Assembly (NCBI RefSeq): GCF_001905735.1
Contig: NZ_LISW01000001.1
Coordinates: 489,947 to 553,946, forward strand
DNA: 64,000 nt
Source of the DNA: Streptomyces sp. CB01249
GTDB lineage: Bacteria; Actinomycetota; Actinomycetes; Streptomycetales; Streptomycetaceae
Direction of reading: 5' to 3'
Shown: positions 50,384 to 60,228 of the stretch, piece by piece
Numbering within the stretch: the first letter of the stretch is position 1
How the letters are laid out: every line of letters starts with the position of its first letter
Position numbers and translations under genes: made by a program
The notes under the pieces: generated by a model
Seen by the model: the letters and a program-made list of their open reading frames with translations, nothing else
Databases searched by the model: none
Told to the model about the DNA's origin: nothing

Positions 50384-51073
50384 GTGGCGCGGCCCACCAT
50401 GGCCCAGGACATCGAGCGCAGGGTCAAGGAGCTCATCCTGGAGCGCCGCCTCGCCCCCGGCGACGCCCTGCCCACCGAGACCGAGCTGATGGACCTCTTC
50501 GAGGCGGGCCGGGTCTCCGTGCGCGAGGCCCTGAAGTCGCTCCAGGCGGTCAAGGTCGTGGAGATCCGCCGGGGTTACGGGACCTTCGTGGGCTCGCTCT
50601 CCCTGTCACCGTTCGCCGAGGGCCTGGCCTTCCGGGCCGCCGTCCGCCACCGCCAGGGCGAACCGGGCCTGGCCGAGCTGATGAAGGTGCGCGAGGCGCT
50701 GGAGGCCGGGCTCGTCGGGGCCGTCGCGGCGGGCGTCCCGGAGGACGACCTCGACGTCCTGCGCGGGCTCGTCGCGACGATGGAGACCGAGGCGGCGGAG
50801 GGCGGCCGGGTCGCCCGCGCCACGGACCGGGCCTTCCACCTCGCGCTCTACGCCTCGCTCGACAACCACCTGCTCAGCGAGGTGCTGGACGCGTTCTGGG
50901 CCGCGATGGACCGGGTGCGCGAGGACTTCGACGACGGCCACCAGGATCCGTCGGTCACCTGCCGCCAGCACCGCGAGATCGTGGCGGCGGTGGCGGCGGC
51001 CGACGGCGAACGCGCGGTCCGGGCCATGCGCACCCACTTCGACGGCATCCGGGACCGGCTGAACGCGGGCTGA
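50384..51073 (+). CDS. GntR/FadR-family regulator of the nan genes
   Basis: A 229-residue regulator. The wHTH is ERRVKELILERRLAPGDALPTETELMDLF followed by RVSVREALKSLQAVKVVEIRRGYGTFV (segment shortened at the turn). The C-terminal FCD domain has metal/ligand residues in TDRAFHLALYAS and CRQHREIVAAV. Divergent from nanA with the palindrome between them, so it is probably the sialic acid repressor (NanR-like role). GTG 50384 has GGGAGGA close by; ATG 50399 is an alternative. A strong convergent terminator follows. Confidence 0.85.
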   Translation: MARPTMAQDIERRVKELILERRLAPGDALPTETELMDLFEAGRVSVREALKSLQAVKVVEIRRGYGTFVGSLSLSPFAEGLAFRAAVRHRQGEPGLAELMKVREALEAGLVGAVAAGVPEDDLDVLRGLVATMETEAAEGGRVARATDRAFHLALYASLDNHLLSEVLDAFWAAMDRVREDFDDGHQDPSVTCRQHREIVAAVAAADGERAVRAMRTHFDGIRDRLNAG

Positions 51074-51082
51074 CGCACGGAC

Positions 51083-51116
51083 GCGGCCCCCGGCCCGCGA
51101 AGGACCCGGGGGCCGC
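51083..51116. terminator. Terminator between convergent GntR and sialidase genes
   Basis: Perfect 11-bp stem GCGGCCCCCGG/CCGGGGGCCGC with a 12-base loop, between two convergent stops only 54 bases apart. Confidence 0.8.
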
Positions 51117-51127
51117 GCCCGCACGCG

Positions 51128-52564
51128 TCACGGCGTGACGGTCACCGTCCTGCTCCCGGACGCGGACTTCCCGCTCGCCCGGTACGTCGCGGTCAGCTTC
51201 GCGTCACCGGAGGCACCGGCCGGGATCGTGACCGGCACCTTGACGTTGGCGCCTTCCCCGGGACGCGTCGCCGGGAACGCCACCGGCTTCGTCGTCCATC
51301 CGGCCGGGACGGCCAGTTCGACCGTGCCCGCGTCGCGCCGGACGTCCATCCGGTTGACGACCCGTACGGTGATCTCCGCGGTCGTCCCCGCCTTCAGCGT
51401 GGCCGGCGGGGTGATCGTGAGGTCGGCGCAGGTGCCGCCGAGCCACTTCAGGTCGAACGAGGAGTACGTGATGTGCTCGTAGTTCCCCCGCTCGTACAGC
51501 AGCCCGAGCCGGCCGTCCGGGAGCCGGGTCAGCGTCGAGTAGGCGGCGGCGCCGGGGTCCACGACCTTCCTGATCGGCCAGGTCTTCCCGTTGTCGCAGG
51601 ACATCTTGACCGTGAGGTTCTTGCGCGAGGTCGCCTCGGTGTTGCTGAACAGCAGCCAGGAGGACTGCGGGTCCGAGGCCGCCGCGTCGGGGGCGTACCG
51701 CATGATCGACCCGTTGTTCGCCGGGTCGGGCAGCTGGGTGTCCTGGACGAACGGCGTGTACGTGACCCCGCCGTCCGAGGAGTACGCGACCGTACGGTAC
51801 GGCGCCGAGCGGTTGTTGAGCATGACCCTGCCGTCGTTCAGCTCGACGGTCTTGTTCTCGTCGCCGCCGGGACCGACCGGGGTGCCCGTGTGCCAGGTCT
51901 CGCCGTGGTCGTCGCTGTACGCGCTGACCGCGTAGTTGGCGCCACCGTTCCGGATGGCGTACTGCTGGATCAGCCGGCCCTTGTGGGCGCCGTTGCGCAG
52001 CTGGATGCCCTCGCCGGACGCGGCGAACATCCCGCCCCAGGCCGGGTTCTTGATCTGCTTGGTGATCCGGCGGTGGGTCCAGGTGAGCCCGTCGTCGTCG
52101 GAGTAGCTGTAGTCGGCCTGGAGGACGTCCGGGTCGGTCTCGTCGTTGCCGGTGGCCGAGCCGAGGAAGCCCTGGTTCACCCCGGCCGCGTAGAACAGGA
52201 AGATCCGGCCGGTGACCCGGTCGACGAGCAGGCTCGGGTCCCCGTACCCCTTCGGCGCGGCGTCCTTGCGGACCACCTGCTGCGCCTGCCAGGTCGTACC
52301 GCCGTCGGTGCTCCGCCGCAGCACGATCCCGATGTTGGACGGCAGGTCGCCCAGGGTCGGCCGGGCGTCGTAGGCGGCGAGCAGGGTGCCCTGGTCCGTG
52401 GTGGTGAGCGCGGGGATGCGGTAGTGGGGGGAGCCGACGCCGTCGACGGTCAGGTCCTGGGACGTGAGCGTGCCGGGGGCGGGTGACGCGGCCTGCGCGG
52501 TGCCGGTCGTGGTGACGACCAGCAGGGCGGCGCCGAGCAGGGCGACAGGGACGGTTCGCTGCAT
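51128..52564 (-). CDS. Secreted exo-alpha-sialidase (GH33)
   Basis: A 478-residue secreted enzyme. The signal peptide ends near AQA-A (residue 25 or so). The FRIP-type Arg motif is PHYRIPALTT. Asp boxes repeat around the propeller: STDGGTTW, DDDGLTWTH, DDHGETW, SSDGGVTY, CDNGKTW. The Glu/Tyr active-site region is VMLNNRSAPY and LLYERGNYEH. The last 95 residues are a beta-sandwich of the NEW3/NPCBM-associated type (AGTTAEITVRVVNR). It frees sialic acid from glycans for NanT and the ABC importer. It follows the esterase gene by 17 bases. Confidence 0.9.
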   Translation of the reverse strand: MQRTVPVALLGAALLVVTTTGTAQAASPAPGTLTSQDLTVDGVGSPHYRIPALTTTDQGTLLAAYDARPTLGDLPSNIGIVLRRSTDGGTTWQAQQVVRKDAAPKGYGDPSLLVDRVTGRIFLFYAAGVNQGFLGSATGNDETDPDVLQADYSYSDDDGLTWTHRRITKQIKNPAWGGMFAASGEGIQLRNGAHKGRLIQQYAIRNGGANYAVSAYSDDHGETWHTGTPVGPGGDENKTVELNDGRVMLNNRSAPYRTVAYSSDGGVTYTPFVQDTQLPDPANNGSIMRYAPDAAASDPQSSWLLFSNTEATSRKNLTVKMSCDNGKTWPIRKVVDPGAAAYSTLTRLPDGRLGLLYERGNYEHITYSSFDLKWLGGTCADLTITPPATLKAGTTAEITVRVVNRMDVRRDAGTVELAVPAGWTTKPVAFPATRPGEGANVKVPVTIPAGASGDAKLTATYRASGKSASGSRTVTVTP

Positions 52565-52581
52565 GGACGATCTCTCTCTCG

Positions 52582-53583
52582 TCAGGAGCGACCGGCCTGC
52601 CCCGATGACAGGCCGGTGAACAGGGAGGCCACCCAGGCCAGTTGCTCCCGCTGCTGGTACTCCGCGCCGCCCTCGTGCCCGTTGAACGGATAGACCCGTA
52701 CGTCCTTGGGCCCGGCATAGCCGTTGTAGGCGGTGAAGCAGGTGGAGGGCGGGCAGATGTCGTCCATCATCGCGATGGAGAACAGCGCGGGAGCCGTCGC
52801 CCGGGTGGCGAACAGTGCGGCATCGAAGTGGGCGAGCGTGCTGAAGACCTGCTCGGTGCGGTCGCGGTGCAGCTTCAGGTACTCGGCGATCTCGGTGTAC
52901 GGGGGACGCCCCGCGATCTCGGCGCCCCGGCGGACGTTGCACAGGAACGGGACGTCCGGCATGACCCCGGCGAGCCCCGGCACCAGCCCGGCGACCGCCA
53001 GGGCGATGCCGCCGCCCTGGCTGACCCCGGTCACCACGATCCGGTCCGGGTCGATCCCCGGGTGCGCGCGCACCGCGTCCACGCAGCGCACCGCGTCGGT
53101 GAACAGCCGCCGGTAGTAGTACGTCCCGGGGCTCTCGATCCCCCGGGTCAGGAAGCCGGGCACCACGCCCGAAGCGCCCCCGTCCGGATCGGCGGTGGCG
53201 CCGCCGGCCGCCGACCAGCCCTGCCCCCGGGTGTCCATCAGCAGGTGGGCGTAACCGGCCGAGGCCCACAGCAGGTTCTCGTGGGCCAGACCCCGGCCGC
53301 GCCCGTAGCCCAGGAACTCCACCACGCAGCCCAGGGGTTGGGCCGCCCCGGCGGGCATCCGCAGCCAGCCGCGTACCGGCTGTCCGGCGAAGCCCGGGAC
53401 CGTCACGTCGTACGTGCGGACCTGGGTGAGCCCGGTCCGCACCTCGGCGAAGACGGGCTCACCGGACGCCTGGGTGCGGGCCTCGTCCAGGGTCCGGGAC
53501 CAGAAGGCGTCGAAGTTCGCGGGGACGGGCAGCGGCGGCCGGTAGTCGCGGCAGGCGTCGAGCGAGAGGTCCGTCAACGGCAT
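52582..53583 (-). CDS. CE7-family acetylesterase (acetylxylan esterase/cephalosporin deacetylase type)
   Basis: A 333-residue alpha/beta hydrolase. The start PLTDLSLDACRDYRPPLPVPANFDAFW is that of the CE7 family. The catalytic Ser is in TGVSQGGGIAL, the Asp in MMDDICPPSTCF and the His in NGHEGG. These enzymes remove acetyl groups from sugars; next to a sialidase gene, de-O-acetylation of sialic acids is a reasonable guess. ATG 53583 has a GGAGG site, and the frame upstream to 53649 is also open. A GACATCTGACGTC element, shared with the ABC promoter, lies just beyond. Confidence 0.85.
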   Translation of the reverse strand: MPLTDLSLDACRDYRPPLPVPANFDAFWSRTLDEARTQASGEPVFAEVRTGLTQVRTYDVTVPGFAGQPVRGWLRMPAGAAQPLGCVVEFLGYGRGRGLAHENLLWASAGYAHLLMDTRGQGWSAAGGATADPDGGASGVVPGFLTRGIESPGTYYYRRLFTDAVRCVDAVRAHPGIDPDRIVVTGVSQGGGIALAVAGLVPGLAGVMPDVPFLCNVRRGAEIAGRPPYTEIAEYLKLHRDRTEQVFSTLAHFDAALFATRATAPALFSIAMMDDICPPSTCFTAYNGYAGPKDVRVYPFNGHEGGAEYQQREQLAWVASLFTGLSSGQAGRS

Positions 53584-53649
53584 GGAGGTGCCCTCCTGGG
53601 GCGCGGCGGGGGAGTACCGGGGGATCGTGGACCTCGACATCAGATGCAT

Positions 53650-53662
53650 GACGTCAGATGTC
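53650..53662. promoter_or_regulatory. Shared operator core at the esterase promoter
   Basis: GACGTCAGATGTC, the exact reverse complement of 54554-54566. The flanking half is poorly conserved compared with the full palindromes at 50299-50320 and 54546-54567, so it may be a weaker or half site. Confidence 0.55.
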
Positions 53663-53766
53663 CTGTCGGCACACGGACCCTAGGCACCGCCCGAGGCGGC
53701 CGTCAAGGGTCGTTCCGGGGTCGCCCGTGCCCGCCTCGGCGACGGCGCCCGGCGCCGCGCGGCGGC

Positions 53767-54486
53767 TCAGCGCCGGGCGCGGGCCTCCGCGATCCGGCGG
53801 CGCACCGGCGCGTAGTGCTCGCCGAGCGCCTTCAGGAACCCGGCGATGTCACCGGCCCGCGCGGCGTCCACGATGTTCTGGTGGGCGGTGATCGTCTCCG
53901 TCTCGTCGGCCTGCGTGAACCCGTCCAGGTGCGGCGCGACGATCGTGTACACGTCCCAGAAGGCCATCGAGAGCTGGCCGATCAGCTCGTTGCCCAGCGG
54001 GGCCACCAGCTGGGCGTGGAAGGCGCGGTCGGCGTCCACGAAGCCGTGCCCCTCCTGGGCCCCGGTCTCGCGCATCGTGGCCACGAGGGCGTCCAGCGCG
54101 TCCAGTTCGTCCGAGCCGAGCCGCGAGACGATCCGGTCGGCCATCCCGCGCTCGAACAGCTCGCGCACGTCCACCAGGTCGGCCATGACCTGGAAGTCGT
54201 CGTCGGGGGAGAGCAGGCCCCGGAAGGTCAGGCTCTCCACGAGCGCGGACAGGCTCAGCCGGCCGACGTAGGTGCCGTGGCCGTGCCGGACCTCCACGAT
54301 GTCCAGCGCGTTGAGGATCTTGACCGCCTCGCGGACGCTGGAACGGCTGGCGCCGAGCGCCTCGCACAGGGCGGGCTCGGTGGGCAGCGGGTCCCCGGGG
54401 CGGAGCCGTTCCTCGAGGATGTACCGCTTGATGCCGTCCACGACTTCCTGCCGGAGCAGCTGCCGGCCGGGTTTCGTTCCGGACAT
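53767..54486 (-). CDS. Second GntR/FadR-family regulator
   Basis: A 239-residue FadR-type regulator. The wHTH is DGIKRYILEERLRPGDPLPTEPALCEALGASRSSVREAV then NALDIVEVRHGHGTYVGRLSLSALVESL (segments shortened). The FCD domain has ADRAFHAQLVAPLGNELI and TAHQNIVDAARAGD. It resembles the first GntR protein in layout. It lies between the esterase and the ABC operon, each of which carries the shared operator. ATG 54486 is 170 bases from the divergent GTG of the ABC operon. Confidence 0.84.
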   Translation of the reverse strand: MSGTKPGRQLLRQEVVDGIKRYILEERLRPGDPLPTEPALCEALGASRSSVREAVKILNALDIVEVRHGHGTYVGRLSLSALVESLTFRGLLSPDDDFQVMADLVDVRELFERGMADRIVSRLGSDELDALDALVATMRETGAQEGHGFVDADRAFHAQLVAPLGNELIGQLSMAFWDVYTIVAPHLDGFTQADETETITAHQNIVDAARAGDIAGFLKALGEHYAPVRRRIAEARARR

Positions 54487-54545
54487 AGGTGAACTCCCCA
54501 CCTCTTGACCCCTCTCGATTGTCAAGCTACGTTCCCACGCTATCA

Positions 54546-54567
54546 AGGCATCAGACATCTGACGTCT
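54546..54567. promoter_or_regulatory. Operator palindrome of the ABC importer operon
   Basis: Read on the minus strand, AGACGTCAGA and TCTGATGCCT around TG; 19 of 22 bases equal the nan operator, and the differences at positions 7 and 16 are complementary, keeping the symmetry. It lies between the second GntR gene and the ABC operon. Confidence 0.72.
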
Positions 54568-54656
54568 GACGCTCAAGGTTCCGCGGGCGCCCCGCGAGTC
54601 CGCGCCGCCCCCCGTTTCCCGTCCCAGACGCCCCACCTCAAGTCCCTGGAGGACCC

Positions 54657-56252
54657 GTGCCCGAGCTGAGATCAGCCGGTGTCGAGCGCCGCACCTTCCT
54701 GCGTTACACCGGCTTCGTCGGCGCCGCGGCCGCCATCACCGCCGGCCTGTCCGCGTGCGGCGGGCCGTCCTCGACCGCCAACGGCGCGGCCGGCAAGGGC
54801 GGGAGCGGCGACCTCATCGAGGCCGGCCTGTCCTACCCGCTGTCGACCGGCTTCGACCCCATGATCACCTCGGGCGCGACCCCGTACGCCGCCAATATGC
54901 ACATCTTCGAGGGCCTGGTGGATCTCGATCCGGCAACGCTCGTGGCCCGCCCCGCGCTCGCCACCGCGATGCCGCAGAAGATCAACGCCACCACCTACCG
55001 CGCCACGCTCCGCAAGGGCGCGACCTTCCACGACGGCTCGCCCGTCACCGCCGACGACGTGGTCTTCAGCTTCGAACGCATCCTGGACCCCAAGAACGCC
55101 TCCCTGATGGCCCAGTTCGTGCCCTTCATCGACACCGTCAAGGCCGTCGACGCGGGCACGGTCGAGTTCAAGCTCAAGTACCCCTTCGCGCTCTTCCCGT
55201 CCCGCATCGCCGTCGCCCGGATCGTGCCGAAGAAGATCGTGGAGCCCGACCCCAAGGCGTTCGACGCCAAGCCGGTCGGCTCGGGACCGTACAAGTTCGT
55301 CTCCGCCACCCGCGAGGACAAGATCGTCTTCGAGGCGTACGACAAGTACAACGGCGCCCACCCCGCCAAGGCCAAGAAGATGGTCTGGCGCCTGATGTCC
55401 GACCAGTCCGCCCGCGTCAGCGCCATGGAGTCCGGCCGCGTCCAGGCCATCGAGGACGTCCCCTACATCGACGTCAAGCGCCTCTCCGGCTCCGCCACGA
55501 CCGAGTCGGTCCAGTCCTTCGGCCTGCTCTTCCTCATGTTCAACACGGCCGACAAGCGGTTCGCCGACAAGCGGGTGCGCCAGGCGCTGCACTACGCCCT
55601 GGACACCGAGAAGATCATCTCCACCGCCATGGTCGGCAACGCCACCGCCGCCACCGGCTACGTCCCCGCCACCCACCCCGACTACCACAAGGCCGCCACC
55701 GTCTACACGCACGACGTGGACAAGGCGAAGAAGCTCCTGGACGAGGCGGGCGTCAAGGGCCTCTCCTTCACCGTCCTGACCACCGACACCGGCTGGGTCA
55801 AGGACATCGCCCCGCTGCTCAAGGAGAGCTGGGAGGCCGCCGGGGTGAAGGTCACGCTCAACATCGCCCAGTCCCCGGCCCAGTACGCCAAGATCGACAA
55901 GGGCGACTTCGAGGTCCTCGTCGCCCCCGGCGACCCCTCCGTCTTCGGCAACGACGCCGACCTGCTGCTCCGCTGGTTCTACTACGGCTTCTGGCCCGAG
56001 AGCCGCTACGGCTGGGGCAGGTCCGCCGCGTACAAGAAGGTGCGGCAGACCCTCGACAAGGCCGCGCAGGCCGCCGACGAGACCAAGCGCAAGGAGCTGT
56101 GGGGCCAGGTCACCGACCTCGTCGCCGACGAGGCCGCGCTCTACCCGATCCTGCACCGCAAGCTGCCCACCGCCTGGAACGACAAGGCGCTCCCCGGCTT
56201 CAAGCCGCTGCCCACGACGGGCCTGTCCTTCCTGGACGTCAGCCGCGGCTAG
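54657..56252 (+). CDS. Peptide-type ABC substrate-binding lipoprotein (SiaE-like)
   Basis: A 531-residue binding protein of family 5 (DppA/OppA). The N terminus has a twin-Arg-like ERRTFLRY followed by lipobox LSAC (Cys34). The mature part carries the family signature TYRATLRKGATFHDGSPVTADDVVFSFERI (shortened) and ALHYALDTEKII. Peptide-type ABC systems of this kind carry sialic acid in Corynebacterium glutamicum (SiaEFGI) and Haemophilus ducreyi (Sat), and here the operon ends in a NanA-like lyase gene, so sialic acid is a likely cargo. GGAGG precedes GTG 54657. Confidence 0.85.
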   Translation: MPELRSAGVERRTFLRYTGFVGAAAAITAGLSACGGPSSTANGAAGKGGSGDLIEAGLSYPLSTGFDPMITSGATPYAANMHIFEGLVDLDPATLVARPALATAMPQKINATTYRATLRKGATFHDGSPVTADDVVFSFERILDPKNASLMAQFVPFIDTVKAVDAGTVEFKLKYPFALFPSRIAVARIVPKKIVEPDPKAFDAKPVGSGPYKFVSATREDKIVFEAYDKYNGAHPAKAKKMVWRLMSDQSARVSAMESGRVQAIEDVPYIDVKRLSGSATTESVQSFGLLFLMFNTADKRFADKRVRQALHYALDTEKIISTAMVGNATAATGYVPATHPDYHKAATVYTHDVDKAKKLLDEAGVKGLSFTVLTTDTGWVKDIAPLLKESWEAAGVKVTLNIAQSPAQYAKIDKGDFEVLVAPGDPSVFGNDADLLLRWFYYGFWPESRYGWGRSAAYKKVRQTLDKAAQAADETKRKELWGQVTDLVADEAALYPILHRKLPTAWNDKALPGFKPLPTTGLSFLDVSRG

Positions 56253-56331
56253 CCCTTCCAGAACCCGGTCCGGGGCGCCTCGACCGACACGGCGTCCCGG
56301 ACCGGACCGCCCAACCGCAAGGAACCCGACG

Positions 56332-57282
56332 ATGGTTGCTTTTCTCCGGCTCGCGCTGCGCCGCGTCGCGATGATGCCGGTGATGATCCTCGGCATCGCG
56401 CTGCTCGTCTTCGTGGTGCTGCAGTTCTCGCCGGTCGACCCGGCCTTCAACGCGCTCGGGGAGAGCGCCACACCCGAGGCCCGTGCGGCCTTCGCCGACG
56501 CCAACGGCCTCAACGACCCGCTGCCCGTGCGCTACTTCCACTTCCTGGGGCAGCTGCTCCACCTGGACCTCGGCATGACGGTCCCGCCCAGCCAGCCCGT
56601 CGCGGACCGCATCACCGCCGCCTTCCCGCTCACCCTCCAGCTGACGGTCCTCGGCCTGATCCTCGCGATCGTCCTTGCCGTCGTCGCCGGAGTGCTCGGC
56701 GCGATGTACCGCGACCGCTGGCCCGACCAGCTCTTCCGGGTGCTGTCCATGGCCGGGGTCGCCATCCCCTCGTTCTGGCTCGGCGTCCTGCTCATCCAGC
56801 AGTTCGCCCTGAACTCCCCGCTCTTCCCGACCGGCGGCTACACCAACCCCGCCGACTCCTTCGGCGGCTGGCTGCGCTCCATGGCCCTGCCCGCCGTCTC
56901 GCTCGCCGTACCCGTCGCCGCCTCGCTCGCCCGCCTCGTACGGACCTCGATGGTCGCCGAACTCGACCGCGACTACGTCCGCACCGCGCGCGGCAACGGC
57001 CTGCCCGTCCTCCTGGTCGTCCGCTCGGTGCTGCGCAACGCGCTCGTCACCCCGCTCACCGTGCTCGGCGTCAAGGTCGGCTACCTGCTCAGCGGCGCCG
57101 TCGTCATCGAAGCGATCTTCGACCTGCCCGGCATGGGCAAGCTCATCCTCGAAGGTGTCACGGGCGGCGACGTCGCCCTGGTCCAGGGCACCGTACTGAC
57201 CATCGCCATCGCCTTCCTGGTGGTCAACGTCATCGTCGACCTGCTCTACCTGCTGGTCAACCCGCGCATCAGGACGGTCTGA
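56332..57282 (+). CDS. Peptide-type ABC permease (DppB-like)
   Basis: A 316-residue permease of the DppB/OppB group with six helices (PVMILGIALLVFVVLQFSP first). The EAA-type loop is ELDRDYVRTARGNGLPVLLVV near residue 215, and AIFDLPGMGKLILEGV follows, usual for this family. It is 80 bases after the binding protein gene and directly followed by the fused gene, which starts one base after its stop. Forms the channel with the permease half of the next protein. Confidence 0.9.
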   Translation: MVAFLRLALRRVAMMPVMILGIALLVFVVLQFSPVDPAFNALGESATPEARAAFADANGLNDPLPVRYFHFLGQLLHLDLGMTVPPSQPVADRITAAFPLTLQLTVLGLILAIVLAVVAGVLGAMYRDRWPDQLFRVLSMAGVAIPSFWLGVLLIQQFALNSPLFPTGGYTNPADSFGGWLRSMALPAVSLAVPVAASLARLVRTSMVAELDRDYVRTARGNGLPVLLVVRSVLRNALVTPLTVLGVKVGYLLSGAVVIEAIFDLPGMGKLILEGVTGGDVALVQGTVLTIAIAFLVVNVIVDLLYLLVNPRIRTV

Positions 57283-57283
57283 C

Positions 57284-59251
57284 ATGTTTGCCACCAGCCG
57301 GCTGACCACCAAGCTCTCCCGCCCCGGAATCGCCTTCCGCGCGCTCCCGGTCACCTCCCGCATCGCGCTCGGCGTGCTGCTCGTCGTCCTCCTGGGCGCG
57401 GTCCTCGCACCGCTGCTCACCCAGAACCCGCTCACCACCGGAACCCCCGTCCAGGCACCGAGCGGTGACCACTGGTTCGGCACCGACCGGGCCGGACGCG
57501 ACGTCTTCGCCCGCGTCGTCCACGGCTCCCGCTACTCGCTGATCATCGGCCTCGGCGCCACCGCCGTCGCCCTGGTCGCCGGCTCCGTGCTCGGCGCGCT
57601 CGCCGCCACCTCGCGCAAGCTGGGCGACGAGTCCGTGATGCGCACCCTCGACGTGGTGATGTCGTTCCCGCCGATCGCGCTGGCCGCCGTCCTCGTCGCC
57701 GTCTTCGGCACCAGCATTCCCGTCATCATCTTCACCATCGCCTTCGTCTACACCCCCTCGCTCGCCCGCGTCGTCCGCGCCAACGTGCTGTCCCAGTACG
57801 GTGAGGACTACGTCGCCGCCGAGAAGGTCATCGGCGCCCGGCGCGGCTACATCGTCCTACGGCACGTCGCCGTCAACTGCATGGCCCCGGTCATGGTCTT
57901 CGCCACCGTCATGGTCGCCGAGGCGATCATCTTCGAGGCCAGCCTCTCCTTCATCGGCGCCGGAGTGCAGGACCCCGACCCCAGCTGGGGCAGCGTCCTC
58001 GCCTACGGCCGGCAGATCCTCCTGGCCGGCGGCTGGTGGGCCACCTTCTTCCCCGGCCTCGCCCTGCTCGTCACCGTCCTCGCCCTCAACATCCTCTCCG
58101 AGGGCCTGACCGACGCCTCCGCCGCGCCCGGGGCCGCCCGTCCCGCCGCCCCCTCCGGCACCCCCACCGCCCCGGACCCCGTCGAGGCCCGCTCCACCGT
58201 GGACATCGACGCCGCCCTGGCCAAGCTCGCCCGGCGCGTCAACGCCCAGGAAGCCACCCTCACCCCCGTCCCCGAGGACGCCGCCGAGCTCCTCGTCGTA
58301 CGCGACCTCGCCATCCGCTTCCCCGACCGGTACGGCACGACCCCGGTCGTGGACTCCCTCTCCTTCACCGTCCACGAGGGCGAGACCCTGGGCCTCGTCG
58401 GCGAGTCCGGCTGCGGCAAGTCCATCACCAGCCTGGCCGTCATGGGCCTCCTCGCCCGCAACGCCGAGGTCAGCGGCGAGATCCTGTACCGGGGCCGCGA
58501 TCTCCTGGCACTCCCGCCGAAGGAACGCCGCGCCCTGATGGGCCCCGAGATCGCGATGGTCTACCAGGACGCGCTCTCCTCCCTCAACCCCTCCGTACTC
58601 GTCGGCACCCAGCTGAAGCAGCTCACCTCGCGCGGCGGTACGAAGACCCCGGCCGAACTCCTCGAGCTCGTCGGCCTCTCACCCGAACGCACCCTGCGCA
58701 GCTACCCGCACGAACTCTCCGGCGGCCAGCGCCAGCGCGTCCTGATCGCCATGGCCCTCTCCCGCAGCCCCCGCCTCCTCATCGCCGACGAACCGACCAC
58801 CGCCCTCGACGTCACCGTCCAGGCTCAGGTCGTGGAACTCCTCGTACGGCTCCGCGAGGAACTGGGCTTCGCCATGGTGCTCGTCTCGCACGACCTCGCC
58901 CTCGTCGGCGACCTCTCGCACCGCGTCGCGGTGATGTACGCGGGACGCCTCGCCGAGATCGGCTCCACCCGCTCCGTACTCACCGCCCCCACCCACCACT
59001 ACAGCCGCGGCCTGCTCGGCTCCGTCGTCTCGCTGGAGGCCGGCGCCGACCGGCTGCACCAGATCCGCGGCGTCGTCCCCGCACCCCAGGGCTTCGGTCC
59101 CGGCTGCCGGTTCGCCTCCCGCTGCGGCGCGGCCACCGAACTCTGCCGCACCACCACCCCGGCCCTCACCCCGCGCGGCGCCGAGCCGGACCACGGCTTC
59201 GCCTGCCACCACCCCGCCAAGACCGCACAGCTGGAAGGGAGCGCCCTGTGA
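57284..59251 (+). CDS. Fused ABC permease (DppC-like) and ATPase (DppD-like)
   Basis: A 655-residue two-part protein. Residues 1 to about 285 are a DppC-type permease with [23 protein letters not shown] and [22 protein letters not shown] as EAA loop. After an Ala/Pro linker, residues 330-655 are an ATPase: Walker A GESGCGKS, signature LSGGQRQRV, Walker [13 protein letters not shown], and the C-terminal [15 protein letters not shown] block. A fused permease-ATPase occurs in the SiaG component of C. glutamicum as I recall. The next gene's GTG overlaps its stop. Confidence 0.9.
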   Translation: MFATSRLTTKLSRPGIAFRALPVTSRIALGVLLVVLLGAVLAPLLTQNPLTTGTPVQAPSGDHWFGTDRAGRDVFARVVHGSRYSLIIGLGATAVALVAGSVLGALAATSRKLGDESVMRTLDVVMSFPPIALAAVLVAVFGTSIPVIIFTIAFVYTPSLARVVRANVLSQYGEDYVAAEKVIGARRGYIVLRHVAVNCMAPVMVFATVMVAEAIIFEASLSFIGAGVQDPDPSWGSVLAYGRQILLAGGWWATFFPGLALLVTVLALNILSEGLTDASAAPGAARPAAPSGTPTAPDPVEARSTVDIDAALAKLARRVNAQEATLTPVPEDAAELLVVRDLAIRFPDRYGTTPVVDSLSFTVHEGETLGLVGESGCGKSITSLAVMGLLARNAEVSGEILYRGRDLLALPPKERRALMGPEIAMVYQDALSSLNPSVLVGTQLKQLTSRGGTKTPAELLELVGLSPERTLRSYPHELSGGQRQRVLIAMALSRSPRLLIADEPTTALDVTVQAQVVELLVRLREELGFAMVLVSHDLALVGDLSHRVAVMYAGRLAEIGSTRSVLTAPTHHYSRGLLGSVVSLEAGADRLHQIRGVVPAPQGFGPGCRFASRCGAATELCRTTTPALTPRGAEPDHGFACHHPAKTAQLEGSAL

Positions 59252-60228
59252 TCAGGCTCGACGGCGTCCACGTACGCCACAAGGCACGCAGCGGAGGCGT
59301 CTTCCGCCGCGACGCCGTCCACGCCCTCACCGACGCGAACCTGGAAGTGAAGCGCGGCGAGATCGTCGGCCTCGTCGGCGAGTCCGGCTGCGGCAAGTCC
59401 ACCCTCGCCCGGGTCCTGACCGGCCTTCAGAAGCCCACCGAGGGCACGGTCACCTTCCACGGCCGCGACCTGTGGGAGATGACGGGCAGCCGGCGCCGCC
59501 AGGACTTCGGCTCCGCCGTCGGCGTGGTCTTCCAGGACCCGTCCACCGCGCTCAACCCGCGCCTCACCGTCGAACAGATCCTCCGCGACCCGCTCGACGT
59601 GCACCGCCGCGGCACCCGGGAGGCCCGCACCGCCCGGGTCGCCGAACTCCTCGACCTCGTCGGCCTCCCGGGCCACACCCTGGCCGCGCTGCCCGGACAG
59701 CTCTCCGGCGGCCAGCGCCAGCGCGTCGCCATCGCCCGCGCCCTGGCCCTCGAACCGGAACTGATCGTCGCCGACGAACCCACCTCCGCGCTCGACGTGT
59801 CGGTCCGCGCCCAGGTCCTCAACCTCCTGGTCGACCTGCGCGAACGCCTCGGCCTCGGCATGGTGTTCATCTCGCACGACATCCAGACCGTCCGCTACCT
59901 CGCCGACCGCATCGCCGTCCTCTACCTCGGCCGCATCGTGGAGGAGGGCCGCGCGGCCGACGTCGCCGGCGCCCCCTCCCACCCGTACACCGAGGCCCTG
60001 CTCTCCGCCACGCCCAGCCTGCTGGAGACGACCGAGCGCATCGTGCTCACCGGCCCCGTCCCCTCCGCGACCAACCCCCCGTCCGGCTGCCCCTTCCGCA
60101 CCCGCTGCTGGAAGGCGGACGACGCCTGCGCCACCGTCTTCCCGGTCCGCACCGAGGGACCCGGCGGGCACGGCCACCACTGCGTCCACCCCCAGATCGC
60201 CGTACCGTCCGCAAGGAGCACCGCATGA
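59248..60228 (+). CDS. Peptide-type ABC ATPase (DppF-like)
   Basis: A 326-residue ATPase with Walker [18 protein letters not shown]-loop VVFQDPSTALNPRLTV, signature [15 protein letters not shown], Walker B LIVADEPTSALD and H-loop ISHDIQTV. The C-terminal oligopeptide-type block SGCPFRTRCWKADDAC is present. It pairs with the ATPase half of the preceding protein. GTG 59248 overlaps the upstream stop and the gene's stop overlaps the lyase start (ATGA). Confidence 0.9.
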   Translation: MIRLDGVHVRHKARSGGVFRRDAVHALTDANLEVKRGEIVGLVGESGCGKSTLARVLTGLQKPTEGTVTFHGRDLWEMTGSRRRQDFGSAVGVVFQDPSTALNPRLTVEQILRDPLDVHRRGTREARTARVAELLDLVGLPGHTLAALPGQLSGGQRQRVAIARALALEPELIVADEPTSALDVSVRAQVLNLLVDLRERLGLGMVFISHDIQTVRYLADRIAVLYLGRIVEEGRAADVAGAPSHPYTEALLSATPSLLETTERIVLTGPVPSATNPPSGCPFRTRCWKADDACATVFPVRTEGPGGHGHHCVHPQIAVPSARSTA

